Source: CADEDH01 sp047974625 (GTDB taxonomy: Bacteria > Actinomycetota > Acidimicrobiia > Acidimicrobiales > SZUA-35). From it: 64,000 bases of DNA. The DNA is taken from contig JBKECK010000004.1 of NCBI GenBank assembly GCA_047974625.1, positions 1 through 64,000 on the forward strand, in the 5' to 3' direction. Positions 49,398 through 58,486 of this stretch are shown piece after piece. The notes below the pieces were generated by a model. It saw nothing but the letters and a program-made list of their open reading frames with translations. It was not told where the DNA came from and did no database searches. Both the position numbers and the translations under genes were made by a program. Within the stretch, counting starts at the first letter, position 1; each line of letters starts with the position of its first letter.

Positions 49398-49739
49398 GTG
49401 AGCGACGGCGGATTCGACCTCAACCAGCTGCTGGCCCAGGCCGAGGCCATGCAACAGCAGCTGGCCAACGCCCAGGCCGAGCAGGCCACGAAGAGCCTCA
49501 CCGGCACCGCCGGCGGCGGCAAGGTAACAGTGGAGATCACCGGGGCCGGCGAGTTCCGGCGGATCACCATCGCCCCCGACGTGGTCGACCCCGACGACGT
49601 CGAGATGCTCGAGGAACTGGTGCTGGCCGCGGTACGCGACGCGGCCAATCAGGTGAGCGCCCTGCAGGCCGGCGCCATGGAGAACCTCCAGGTGCCCGGC
49701 ATGGGCGGTCTCGGCGGCCTCCTCGGCGGCGGATCCTGA
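49398..49739 (+). CDS. ybaB: YbaB/EbfC nucleoid-associated protein
   Basis: A 113-residue DNA-binding protein. FDLNQLLAQAEAMQQQLANA is the coiled helix, GTAGGGKVTVEITGAGEFRR the central sheet, and DPDDVEMLEELVLAAVRDAA the second helix. The Gly-rich tail (GMGGLGGLLGGG) is family-typical. It forms dimers that bind DNA and may shape the nucleoid or support recombination. Starts at GTG 49398, 20 bases after dnaX. Confidence 0.95.
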   Translation: MSDGGFDLNQLLAQAEAMQQQLANAQAEQATKSLTGTAGGGKVTVEITGAGEFRRITIAPDVVDPDDVEMLEELVLAAVRDAANQVSALQAGAMENLQVPGMGGLGGLLGGGS

Positions 49740-49758
49740 CCGGTCCGGGCCACCCCCA

Positions 49759-50364
49759 GTGAGCGCCTACGCCCGCCCGGTCGAGGTTCTGATCGACGAA
49801 CTGGGTCGCCTCCCCGGGATCGGGCCCAAGTCGGCCCAACGCATCGCCTTCCACCTCCTGAAGGCCGACACCGTCGACGCCACCCGGCTGGCCGACGCCA
49901 TCGTGACGATGAAGCGGACCGTGGCCTTCTGCGAACGGTGCTTCAACGTTTCGGAGGGCAGCGAGTGCCGGATCTGCGCCGACCCCGACCGGGACGACAC
50001 CGTCCTGTGCGTGGTCGAGGAACCGACCGACATCGCCGCCATCGAGAAGACGGGAGCGTTCAGGGGCCGCTACCACGTCCTTCTGGGCGCCATCAACCCC
50101 CTCGAAGGCATCGGCCCGGAACGGCTCAAGATCAGGGAGCTGGCCCTGCGGATCGCCCAGGAGCCGATCACCGAGGTGATCCTGTGCACCAACCCGAACC
50201 TCGAGGGTGAGACCACGGCGGCCTTCATCGCCAGCAAGGTGCTGGAGCCCTTCGAGGTGACCGTGAGCCGCCTCGCCTCCGGTCTGCCCGTGGGGGGCGA
50301 CCTGGAGTACGCCGACGAGCTGACGCTGGGTCGGGCCCTGCAGGGCCGGCAGGCGCTCACCTGA
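49759..50364 (+). CDS. recR: Recombination mediator RecR
   Basis: A 201-residue RecFOR-pathway protein that loads RecA at gaps. Helix-hairpin-helix LGRLPGIGPKSAQRIAFHLL is at the N-terminus, the zinc finger is CERCFNVSEGSECRIC, the Toprim motif contains VLCVVEEPTDIAAIEKTGAF and GRYHVLLGAINPLEGIGPE, and the C-terminal Walker-like segment is VTRLASGLPVGGDLEYADEL in form (here VSRLASGLPVGG). Starts at GTG 49759, 19 bases after ybaB. Confidence 0.97.
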   Translation: MSAYARPVEVLIDELGRLPGIGPKSAQRIAFHLLKADTVDATRLADAIVTMKRTVAFCERCFNVSEGSECRICADPDRDDTVLCVVEEPTDIAAIEKTGAFRGRYHVLLGAINPLEGIGPERLKIRELALRIAQEPITEVILCTNPNLEGETTAAFIASKVLEPFEVTVSRLASGLPVGGDLEYADELTLGRALQGRQALT

Positions 50365-50725
50365 TCGGCCGCATCGGGGCGGGCTCCCGCGCTGATCATC
50401 CGGGCCCACCGCCGGATCCGAACACAGCGGACCCCGGACGCGGCGACCGGGCCGGTGGGGAGAGGAGTCACCGGCCCGGACGCTACTCGCTACGACGCCC
50501 CAGTGACCGTGGCGCGGGCGGTATGGGTAAACCGGCCACTGGGACGTCGTAACGATGTTGCCCTTAAGTTACAGGAGTTTCGATCGGATGACAAGCCCCA
50601 AGGCCGAAAAATCCAGCTTATTTCCGCTGATCAGAAGGGATCTGGGGCAACATCCGGCCTGACCGGTCGACCTGCTACGACACCCATTTGCAACATAATT
50701 CCCGGTGGGCCACCCCCTGAGCGCG
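50365..50725. other. Intergenic region with lower GC and no gene found
   Basis: The stretch between recR and the repeat array contains an A/T-richer part (50555-50640, including GTTGCCCTTAAGTTACAGGA and GATCAGAAGGGATCTGGGGC) but no credible coding frame on either strand and no RNA motif I recognise. It may hold a promoter or an unrecognised small RNA. Confidence 0.4.
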
Positions 50726-50810
50726 GGAACCACAGCGTCTCCGGAACCACAGCGTCTCCGGAACCACAGCACCCCCGGAAACACAGCGTCTCCGGAACCA
50801 CAGCACCCCC
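50726..50810. repeat. Five tandem 17-bp units (GGAACCACAGCGTCTCC)
   Basis: Units start at 50726, 50743, 50760, 50777 and 50794. Units 1, 2 and 4 end in GTCTCC and units 3 and 5 end in ACCCCC. Unit 4 has one base change (GGAAAC). The last unit forms the left arm of the adjacent hairpin. There are no spacers, so it is not a CRISPR array. Confidence 0.92.
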
Positions 50811-50831
50811 GGCACTAGGCCGGGGGTGCTG
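50801..50831. terminator. 13-bp perfect hairpin at the end of the divIVA-like gene
   Basis: CAGCACCCCCGGC (50801-50813) and GCCGGGGGTGCTG (50819-50831) pair exactly around ACTAG. It lies 59 bases past the stop of the minus-strand DivIVA gene, and the recR operon converges from the other side. Confidence 0.65.
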
Positions 50832-50889
50832 TCGACGGGGCACTTGGATCGGTCGAGTATTTGACTGGCCGTTGGGGGCCGGGCCCTGC

Positions 50890-52950
50890 TCACCCCTGTT
50901 CGCTACTCCGGGCGCTCTCCACGGCCCGCTGCATGGCCTCGCGGACCAGACGGGACAAGGCGTCCTCGTCCTGGGGCGGGACGGGCGGCTCGTCGACGGT
51001 GTCGACCTCGTCCACCTCGAGGGTGTCGACGATGAGCGAACTGTCCGACATCGAACCGACGGGCTGAGGTTCGACCTCAAGGTCGATGACGTCATCCTCC
51101 TCCTCGACCACGACCGTGTCGACGATCTCGGCGGTGACGATGCCGAAGGACCCGGTCTCCAGCTCGGCGTCCCGCGGGTAGTCGGCCCCCGGCCGGAGAT
51201 CGAGCTCGGCCTGGGGCTCCAGGTCGCGCTGGAGGTCGACGTCACGGGGCAGCTCGACCCCGCCTTGGAACCCCTCCTCGACGGCCGGCTCTGCCGCCCG
51301 CTCCAACTCGAGGTCACGCTGCCGCTGCTCGTCGGCCCGCAGCACCCGCTGCTCGGCCTCGGTGATGACCAGCTCGGCGGTGGCCTCCCCCAGCTCGTCG
51401 GGCGGTTCGGCGTCGAGACGACCGATGGCGCTCTGGAGCTCGTTCTGGGCCGCGATGATCCGCTCCCGGGACGCCTGCTCGGTGATCCGGAGGCGGGAGA
51501 TCCGCCCCTCGGCCTGGGCGATGTTGGCCCGCACCTTGGCCCGGATCACCTCCTCGGCCTCCTGGCGGATGAACTCGCTCTGGGCTCGGGCCTGCTCGAG
51601 CAGCTGCTTCACCTGGTCCCGGGCGTCGGCGATACCGGCCAGGGCCCGGTCGCGCTCCCGTTCGGCCTCGGCCGCGTTCTTGTAGACCTCACCCTGACGG
51701 GCGGCCACGTACTCGTCGGCCTCCCGGCTCCGGCGGGACACGTAGGCCTCGGCCTCGCCCTCCTTCTCCCGGTAGTACTGCTCGCCCTCGGCCCGTCGGG
51801 AGTCGACGAAGGTGTTGGCATCGGCCCGCATCTGGTCGGCGGACACCTCCCCCTCGGTGCGGATCCGCTCCCCCTCGGTCTCGGCCTCGGAGGTGATCCG
51901 GGCCGCATCGGCCTCGGCCTGCTGCACCAGTTCCTCGGCCTGGTTGCGGCCGTTCTCCAGCACCCGCTCCGCTTCCTCGCGCAACGATCGGGCCTCGGTG
52001 TCGGCCTCGTTGCGGATCAGCTCACAGTCGGACTCGGTGGTGCGCCGCAGCTCGGCCATGTCGCCCTCGGTCCGGGAGCGCAGCTCGGCCACCTCGGCGT
52101 CGACGGCGGCCCGCAGGGTGGCCACGTCACGATCGGCGGTGTCACGGTGGTCGGTTGCTTCGGTGACGGCCAGCTGGCGGATCTGATCGGCCTCGGCCCG
52201 GCCGTCCTCCCGCAGCTTGAACGCCTCGGACTCGGCTGAAGCCCACAGCTCGTCGGCCCGGGTCTGGCTGTCGGCCAGGACCGACGTGGCCCGCTGCCGG
52301 AGCTCGTTGGCCTCGCTCTCGGCGTTGGCCAGCAGCTGCTCGGCCTCGGCCCCGGCCGCGGCCCGCAGGGCCTCGGCGTCGGCCTGGGCCGAAGACCGCA
52401 GCGACGCCGCCGCGCTCTCGGCGGTCGACACGGTGGTCTCGGCCTCCAGCCGGGCCTCGCTGAGCAGGGTCTCGGCTTCGGACCGGGCGTCGGTGAGGAG
52501 GGTGTCGGACTGGGTCCGGGCCGACAGGAGGGTGGCTTCGGCCTCGGTGGTCATCTCCTCGGCCTCGGACCGTGACCTCGTCAACAGCTCGTCGGCCTCC
52601 TGTTCGGCCCGGGCTCGCAACTCGGCCGCCGCGTCGTGACCGGAACGGAGCAGTTCCGCCACCCGGTCGCCGATGGCCGCGAACTGATCGGCGGCCGGGT
52701 CCGGCTTGGGTTCCGGGGCCGGGCTGGCGGCGACCTGCATCTCCTCGGCGGCAGGAGCGGCCACCGGGCCGATGGCTCGGGCATCGTCGATCTCGTTCTG
52801 CATATCCCGCACTTGACGGGCGACCGTCCGCAAGAAGGTTCGCACCTCGTCGCGGTCGTAACCGCGGAGCGTTGGAGCGAAATCCCGCCGCTCGATCTCT
52901 TCAGGGGTCAATCCCACTGGGAACTCCTCGGTCACGCCACAGCGCGGCAT
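50890..52950 (-). CDS. DivIVA-domain protein with very long coiled coil
   Basis: The N-terminus carries the DivIVA membrane-curvature domain (GLTPEEIERRDFAPTLRGYD, DEVRTFLRTVARQV). About 430 residues of Ala/Glu/Arg heptad coiled coil follow (LLTRSRSEAEEMTTEAEATL and many similar), then an acidic, Pro-containing tail. DivIVA/Wag31 proteins recruit cell-wall machinery to poles and septa. At 686 residues this is more than twice the usual 250-300, closer to filament-forming proteins such as FilP or Scy in architecture. Start is uncertain: ATG 52950 or GTG 52935, neither with a clear SD. Divergent from ccr. Confidence 0.85.
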   Translation of the reverse strand: MPRCGVTEEFPVGLTPEEIERRDFAPTLRGYDRDEVRTFLRTVARQVRDMQNEIDDARAIGPVAAPAAEEMQVAASPAPEPKPDPAADQFAAIGDRVAELLRSGHDAAAELRARAEQEADELLTRSRSEAEEMTTEAEATLLSARTQSDTLLTDARSEAETLLSEARLEAETTVSTAESAAASLRSSAQADAEALRAAAGAEAEQLLANAESEANELRQRATSVLADSQTRADELWASAESEAFKLREDGRAEADQIRQLAVTEATDHRDTADRDVATLRAAVDAEVAELRSRTEGDMAELRRTTESDCELIRNEADTEARSLREEAERVLENGRNQAEELVQQAEADAARITSEAETEGERIRTEGEVSADQMRADANTFVDSRRAEGEQYYREKEGEAEAYVSRRSREADEYVAARQGEVYKNAAEAERERDRALAGIADARDQVKQLLEQARAQSEFIRQEAEEVIRAKVRANIAQAEGRISRLRITEQASRERIIAAQNELQSAIGRLDAEPPDELGEATAELVITEAEQRVLRADEQRQRDLELERAAEPAVEEGFQGGVELPRDVDLQRDLEPQAELDLRPGADYPRDAELETGSFGIVTAEIVDTVVVEEEDDVIDLEVEPQPVGSMSDSSLIVDTLEVDEVDTVDEPPVPPQDEDALSRLVREAMQRAVESARSSEQG

Positions 52951-53114
52951 CCAAACCCAATGTTGGCGCCCGCCCACTTCCGTATCCGCCGGGAAGTGGG
53001 CCCGATCGCCAGGTTACCGCCGGGCCGAGAGCAGATCCTAGGTGACCATCACTCAGGCTCCAAGGTCTCTCTCGCTTCGATCGGCCTACCTACCGACGGG
53101 TATCCTCACCCCCC

Positions 53115-54470
53115 ATGCACGCCTTCAGAGAAGCCATCATTTCTGGTGCGTCCGGGGATGACCTGGCCGCGATCCCCCTCCCTGAGACGTACCGGGCCGC
53201 CTTCATCAGGGCGGAGGACGTCGACATGTTCGAGGGGATGGACTCCTCTGACAAGGACCCCCGCCAGTCCCTGCACGTCGACGAGGTCCCGGTTCCCGAG
53301 TTGGCACCCGACGAGGCGCTAGTGGCCGTCATGGCCAGTTCGATCAACTTCAACACGGTGTGGACCTCGATCTTCGAGCCCCTGCCGACGTTCGGCTTCC
53401 TGAAGCGCCTCGGCCGCGAAAGCCGGTGGGGGGCCCGCCACGACCTCGATTATCACGTGGTCGGCTCCGACGGGGCCGGGGTGGTCCTCCGGACCGGCTC
53501 GGCGGTCCGGAACTGGAAACCGGGCGACCACGTCGCCATCCACTGCAACTACGTCGACGATCAGGACCCGTCGTCCCACAATGATTCGATGCTGGCCGCC
53601 AACCAGCGGATCTGGGGCTTCGAAACCAACTTCGGTGGTCTGGCCGACCTCACCGTGGTCAAGGCCAACCAGCTGATGCCGAAACCCGCCCACCTGACCT
53701 GGGAGGAATCGGCCGTCAACGCCCTGTGCGGTTCCACCAGCTACCGGATGCTGGTCTCGGACAACGCGGCCTCGATGAAGCAGGGCGACACCGTCCTGAT
53801 CTGGGGGGCCACCGGCGGGCTCGGCTCCTACGCCGTCCAGCTGGTGCTGAACGGCGGCGGCACCCCGGTCGGAGTGGTTTCCTCCCCCGACAAGGTCGAC
53901 CTGCTCAACGAGCTCGGTTGCCACGCGGCCATCGACCGCCGGGCCGAGAAATTCACCTTCTGGAAGGACGAGCGGACCCAGGACGAGTCCGAATGGCGCC
54001 GCTTCGGCGGTCGCATCCGAGAGCTGGCGGGCGAAGACCCCGACATCGTGTTCGAGCACCCGGGCCGCCAGACCATGGGGGCGTCGGTGTTCGTGGCCAA
54101 ACGGGGCGGCACCATCGTCACCTGCGCCGCCACCTCCGGCTACATGATCGAGTACGACAACCGCCATCTGTGGATGCGGCTCAAGGAGATCGTGTCCAGC
54201 CACTTCGCCAACTACGACGAGGCGTGGCGGATGAACCGCCTCATCGACCGGGGGGCGATCCAACCCACCCTTTCGAAGACCTACGAGCTGGCCGACATCG
54301 GCGAGGCCACCTACCAGGTGCACCACAACCTGCACGAGGGCAAGATCGGGGTCCGGTGCCTGTCACCGACGGACGGTCTCGGCATCACCGACCGGGAGAA
54401 GCGGGAACGGATCGGGGAGGACCGGATCACCCGGTTCCAGCGCCACGCCGAGGCCCGGGCCGCTTCCTGA
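53115..54470 (+). CDS. ccr: Crotonyl-CoA carboxylase/reductase
   Basis: NADPH-dependent reductive carboxylation of crotonyl-CoA to (2S)-ethylmalonyl-CoA, the key step of the ethylmalonyl-CoA pathway. The 451-residue medium-chain reductase has characteristic Ccr blocks: AVMASSINFNTVWTSIFEPL, LDYHVVGSDGAGVVLRTG, AIHCNYVDDQDPSSHNDSML (a Ccr-specific segment), ANQRIWGFETNFGGLADL, the Rossmann motif WGATGGLGSYAVQLVL, and VFEHPGRQTMGASVFV with the catalytic-site His. It pairs functionally with ecm at the other end of the window. Start ATG 53115. Confidence 0.94.
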   Translation: MHAFREAIISGASGDDLAAIPLPETYRAAFIRAEDVDMFEGMDSSDKDPRQSLHVDEVPVPELAPDEALVAVMASSINFNTVWTSIFEPLPTFGFLKRLGRESRWGARHDLDYHVVGSDGAGVVLRTGSAVRNWKPGDHVAIHCNYVDDQDPSSHNDSMLAANQRIWGFETNFGGLADLTVVKANQLMPKPAHLTWEESAVNALCGSTSYRMLVSDNAASMKQGDTVLIWGATGGLGSYAVQLVLNGGGTPVGVVSSPDKVDLLNELGCHAAIDRRAEKFTFWKDERTQDESEWRRFGGRIRELAGEDPDIVFEHPGRQTMGASVFVAKRGGTIVTCAATSGYMIEYDNRHLWMRLKEIVSSHFANYDEAWRMNRLIDRGAIQPTLSKTYELADIGEATYQVHHNLHEGKIGVRCLSPTDGLGITDREKRERIGEDRITRFQRHAEARAAS

Positions 54471-54603
54471 CCCCGGCGGCTGGACCGACGGCGGCCGCGG
54501 CCGGTAGACCAACGCCTACGGGCCGGCCGGGGTTCGCCCCGACCGGCCCGAGACGTTCTGCCCACCCCGGGCCGGCCGGGGTGAACCGATCGGAGAGAGC
54601 CCC

Positions 54604-55185
54604 ATGAGCCAGCCCCGCCCCGCCCAGCCCCGCATCCAACCGGTGGACGAGTTCACCGGTGAGGCGGCCGAGATCGTCTCGTCGGCCATCACCGGACCCG
54701 ACGACCAGCCGCTCAACATCTTCGGCACCCTGGCCCATCACCCGAAGCTGATGAAACGGTTCAACCTGTTCGGCGGCTACCTGCTGACCAAGGGTCTCGT
54801 CCCGGCCCGGGAACGGGAGATCGTGATCCTCCGGATCGGGTGGAACGCCCGCTCGGTGTACGAGTTCGGCCAGCACACCGTGATCGGCGGGGCGGCCGGC
54901 CTGACCGACGACGAGATCGCCGCCCTCGGCTCAGACGACCCGGCCGCCCCAGGCACCTGGTCAGAGGACGACCTCCTGCTCATCGCCCTGGCCGATGAGC
55001 TCCACGCCGACGACTGTGTGGGCGAGGACACCTACGCCGGCCTGGCCAAACGCTGGACCGAGGCCGAACTGATCGAGCTGGTGGTGTGCGCCGGCTTCTA
55101 CCGGCTGGTCTCCGGGTTCCTGAACACGATGGGGGTCCAGCTCGACGACGGGGTGCCAGGCTGGCCGTCGTCCAGCACCGCCTGA
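54604..55185 (+). CDS. Carboxymuconolactone decarboxylase family protein (AhpD-like fold)
   Basis: A 193-residue helical protein: LNIFGTLAHHPKLMKRFNLF, GLVPAREREIVILRIGWNAR, SVYEFGQHTVIGGAAGLTDD and ALADELHADDCVGEDTYAGL. The CxxC of AhpD is absent (YEFGQH occupies the place), so a thiol-peroxidase partner role is unlikely. Many actinobacterial homologues are uncharacterised. GGAGAG lies 8 bases before ATG 54604, 133 bases after ccr. Its last 88 bases overlap the end of the convergent EAL gene. Confidence 0.83.
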   Translation: MSQPRPAQPRIQPVDEFTGEAAEIVSSAITGPDDQPLNIFGTLAHHPKLMKRFNLFGGYLLTKGLVPAREREIVILRIGWNARSVYEFGQHTVIGGAAGLTDDEIAALGSDDPAAPGTWSEDDLLLIALADELHADDCVGEDTYAGLAKRWTEAELIELVVCAGFYRLVSGFLNTMGVQLDDGVPGWPSSSTA

Positions 55186-58100
55186 GGGTCGAACATCCGG
55201 CCCCGCTCCCACCGGTCCATCACCTCGTCCAGGGGCATGGCCGCCCCCATGGCGTAGCCCTGGGCGAAGTCACAACCGAGTTCGATCAGCATCCGCAGCT
55301 GGAGGGCGTTCTCCACTCCTTCGGCCACCACCTTGAGCCCGAGCGCACCGGCGAGGGCCAGGGTAGCCGACACGATGGCGGTGTCCTCCCGTGACTGGCC
55401 GAGGCCCCCGACGAACGACCGGTCGACCTTGATGGCGTACGCCATGGAGAACCGCCGCAGGTAGTCCAGGGTGGCGTGACCGATCCCGAAGTCGTCCACG
55501 GCGATGCGGCAACCGAGGGCCACCAGGGCGTCCAGGGTGGACACGGCCGCTTCGACGTCGTCGATCCCCATGGACTCGGTGACCTCGAACCCGAGCCGGA
55601 ACGGGGCCAGCCGGTGGCGCCGCAGGGCGTCGGTCACCGTGGCCACCAGGTTGGGTTCGGTCAGCTGGCGGGCCGACAGGTTGACGGTGACGACGGGTGC
55701 GTACCCGTCGGAGCGGGGCCATCGGGCCACCTCGGAGGCCACCCGGTCGATCAGCCACTCCCCGATGGGCACGATCAGGCCGGTCTCCTCAGCCAGTTCG
55801 ATGAACTCGCCGGGGCCGACGAGGCCGTGGCCGGGCCGGTCCCAACGGATCAGGGCCTCGGCCCCCACCATCCGCCCGGAGGCGAGCTCGCACACCGGCT
55901 GGTAGTGGACCACCAACTCCCCATTGGCCAGGGCCGCGTGGAGCGCCTGCTCCTTCTCCTGACGGGCCATGGCCCGGCGCTGATGGTCGACGTCGAACAG
56001 GGCGTAGCCACCGCGGCCCTGCTCCACGGCGGAGGCAAGAGCCGATTCGGCCTTGCTGATCACGGTGGTGGCCGCGGCATCGGGGCCGGTCACCGCCACC
56101 GCCCCGACCGAGGCGGTGATGTGGATGTCGGCCCCCGACGGGACCCGGACGGGGTCCTCGATCGAATCGATGACCCGGCGGGCCAGGACCGAGGCGTCCA
56201 GTTCGGCGTTGGCCACACATATCATCAGGAACCGGTCGCTGGCGATCCGGCCCACGGTGTCGCCCAACCGGACCGAGGCCAGCAACCGGGACGCCACCTC
56301 GACCAGGACCCGGTCACCCACCTCGGGCCCCCAGGTGTCGTTGACCGCCTTGAACCGGTCGATGTCGACCAGCAGCACCGAGAGCGACGAGGGCTCCCGG
56401 TCGAGGCGGGCGATGGCCTGACCGAGCCGGTCGATGAGCAGGGTCCGGGTGGGGAGACCGGTAAGGCCGTCGTGGAGGGAGCGGTGAACGGCGGTCTCCT
56501 CCGCCGTGGAACGCAAGATGGCCCCGGCCACCACCCGGGACAGCTGCTCGAGGAAGCGGACCTCGTCGTCGGAGGGCACCCCGTCGGCGGTGTGGGCCAC
56601 CACCAGGGCGCCCCGCTGACGGCGTTCGGTGTCGAGACAGGGGAAGGCCCATAGGGCCCGCACGTCGTCGCGGCGGAGCGGTTCGGCCAATCGGTCGGGC
56701 AGGTGGGCCACCAGGACGCTGCGGGGACGGGTGGGATCGCCCGAACCCATCACGGTGCGGAGCACGTCGCCGACCAGGTGTTCGTCGTGCTCACCGGTGG
56801 CCACCGCCTCCAGGCGGCGGTGGATGTCGGTGACCCCGACCCAGCACCGTCCCGCCCCCTGCAGGCGGGCCTCCACCACCGAGGCCACCTGGTGGCACAG
56901 GGTGGTCAGGTCGTTGCTGAGCGACAGGGTTTCGACCGGGCCGAGGGCGGGGGGCGGGCCGCTCGGCGCCGGATGGCCTCCCGAATCGGCCGTCGGATCC
57001 GCTCCGACCGGGGCTCCCCGGACCGGATCGGCCGTCGACCCCGCCCCCACCGGTCGGGACCGGGCCGGGCCGTCGTGCCGCAACGACCCGGGACCAGACG
57101 AGTGGGACGATGGCCCGGACGTACCCGGGCCGGGGCCGGGGTGAAGGTGGAGATGGGGGCGGAGGTGGGGGGTGTCCGAACCGGGCGGCGCCGGGCGGGC
57201 GCGGCGGCCGTCACCGGGGGCGGGGGGCAGGGGGGACGGAGAGGGGGCCGACCGGACCGGCGGCCGGTTCCGGCGGGACCGGGCGGGCCCGGAGCCGGGG
57301 CCCACGTCGAGCCGACGGAACACCACGATCCGCTGGCGGGGCCGGACCCCGAAGGCGGGTAGGGCGGTGTGGGTGGCTTGAACCGCGATGAGGCGACCCG
57401 ACCGGTGGCGCAGCAGGTGGGACGCCTCGACGGGGCCACCGTCGAGGGTGGCCCCGGCGTTGGTGGCCGCCAGCTCGCCGGGGGGCAGGTCGCCACCGGC
57501 CAGGGAGTCAAGGCTCCGGCCCACCAGGTCATCGGTCGACCAACCCAGGAGCTCGGCCAGATTATCACTGGCGTGGATCATGACGGGCCGGCCGGTGGTC
57601 CCGTCCTCGACGGTCACCACCACCCCGTCGATCCCGCCGTCCTCCTCGCGGCCTGGACAGTCGTCCTCGACCGTGACCCCGTCCTCGACCGTCACCCCGG
57701 CCTCGCCGGCCACCCCGTCGTCGACCGTGACCCCGTGGGGGACCGGCCGGGCTTCCTGGCGGAGGTCGAGCTCTCCGTGGGACCGGGCGTGCCCCGGGGG
57801 TGGCGGGCCGGGGACCTCGGTCGGGGGCCGGCGGTCGGCGGAGAGCGGGGGGACCCGACCGGTGGCGCCCGCCCGGTCCGGCCCGGACGGTTCGATGAGG
57901 CTGACCGACCCGCCGGGCCCGACCGGCACCCCCCGGACCGGGACATCGGACCGGCGGGGCGGGGTCACGGGCCGGGGCACCACGGGCCGGACCGGCGGGT
58001 CGGCGGTGATCTCGGTGTTGAGGCGACGGGACGAGCGGAGCAGCTCGGTCAACGAGTCCGGTGCCCGAGCCGTGCCGCGGCCCCCGGTGACCGCAGCGGG

Positions 58101-58298
58101 TTCCTGCGGTCCCCCGTCATCCCCCTGATCCGGACCCCCACCCACGGTCGGCTCCAACCCCGGGGTCCCGCCGGGTCCCGACGGAGCGGTCCTGTATGCG
58201 GGTGTCGGCGCCGCGTCGATCTTGGCCGGCGGAAGCCAGGCGTCAGCGAACACGTCGAGAAGGGCTTCGCCCAGAGGCGCCATACTGCGGTCTGTCAC
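55098..58298 (-). CDS. PAS-GAF-GGDEF-EAL cyclic-di-GMP phosphodiesterase
   Basis: A 1066-residue soluble signalling protein. After a disordered Pro/Gly/Arg-rich region, a PAS-like domain lies near 235-335 (DNLAELLGWSTDDLVGRSLD), GAF near 455-605, GGDEF near 605-765 and EAL from about 785. The GGDEF signature is degenerate (GRIASDRFLMIC at about 687), so cyclase activity is unlikely. EAL residues are intact: GAEALIRWDRP (Glu814), FEVTESMGI, AVDDFGIGHATLDYL, IKVDRSFVGG and KVVAEGVEN, indicating c-di-GMP hydrolysis, probably tuned by PAS, GAF or GTP binding to GGDEF. Start GTG 58298 (or ATG 58283). The 3' end overlaps the convergent gene by 88 bases. Confidence 0.88.
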   Translation of the reverse strand: MTDRSMAPLGEALLDVFADAWLPPAKIDAAPTPAYRTAPSGPGGTPGLEPTVGGGPDQGDDGGPQEPAAVTGGRGTARAPDSLTELLRSSRRLNTEITADPPVRPVVPRPVTPPRRSDVPVRGVPVGPGGSVSLIEPSGPDRAGATGRVPPLSADRRPPTEVPGPPPPGHARSHGELDLRQEARPVPHGVTVDDGVAGEAGVTVEDGVTVEDDCPGREEDGGIDGVVVTVEDGTTGRPVMIHASDNLAELLGWSTDDLVGRSLDSLAGGDLPPGELAATNAGATLDGGPVEASHLLRHRSGRLIAVQATHTALPAFGVRPRQRIVVFRRLDVGPGSGPARSRRNRPPVRSAPSPSPLPPAPGDGRRARPAPPGSDTPHLRPHLHLHPGPGPGTSGPSSHSSGPGSLRHDGPARSRPVGAGSTADPVRGAPVGADPTADSGGHPAPSGPPPALGPVETLSLSNDLTTLCHQVASVVEARLQGAGRCWVGVTDIHRRLEAVATGEHDEHLVGDVLRTVMGSGDPTRPRSVLVAHLPDRLAEPLRRDDVRALWAFPCLDTERRQRGALVVAHTADGVPSDDEVRFLEQLSRVVAGAILRSTAEETAVHRSLHDGLTGLPTRTLLIDRLGQAIARLDREPSSLSVLLVDIDRFKAVNDTWGPEVGDRVLVEVASRLLASVRLGDTVGRIASDRFLMICVANAELDASVLARRVIDSIEDPVRVPSGADIHITASVGAVAVTGPDAAATTVISKAESALASAVEQGRGGYALFDVDHQRRAMARQEKEQALHAALANGELVVHYQPVCELASGRMVGAEALIRWDRPGHGLVGPGEFIELAEETGLIVPIGEWLIDRVASEVARWPRSDGYAPVVTVNLSARQLTEPNLVATVTDALRRHRLAPFRLGFEVTESMGIDDVEAAVSTLDALVALGCRIAVDDFGIGHATLDYLRRFSMAYAIKVDRSFVGGLGQSREDTAIVSATLALAGALGLKVVAEGVENALQLRMLIELGCDFAQGYAMGAAMPLDEVMDRWERGRMFDPQAVLDDGQPGTPSSSWTPIVFRNPETSR

Positions 58299-58486
58299 CT
58301 GCTCGCTTCCTGGTCAGCCCGCCGGCCTCATCGAGGAACCCGGCGCCACCCTAGCCAACCGGTGGGGTCGACGACAGGGATCCGGCCCACGAATCTTGAC
58401 CCGGATGTCCCCTGTTCCAGCGACAAGAGCCGTGCTCCGGTGTCATAGCCGCTGGACACGGTGGACGATCGGTACCGTGAACGCCT

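Noticed and set aside
50726..50810. Short direct repeats that might suggest a CRISPR array
   Set aside because: The 17-bp units are contiguous with no spacers, and no cas genes are present.
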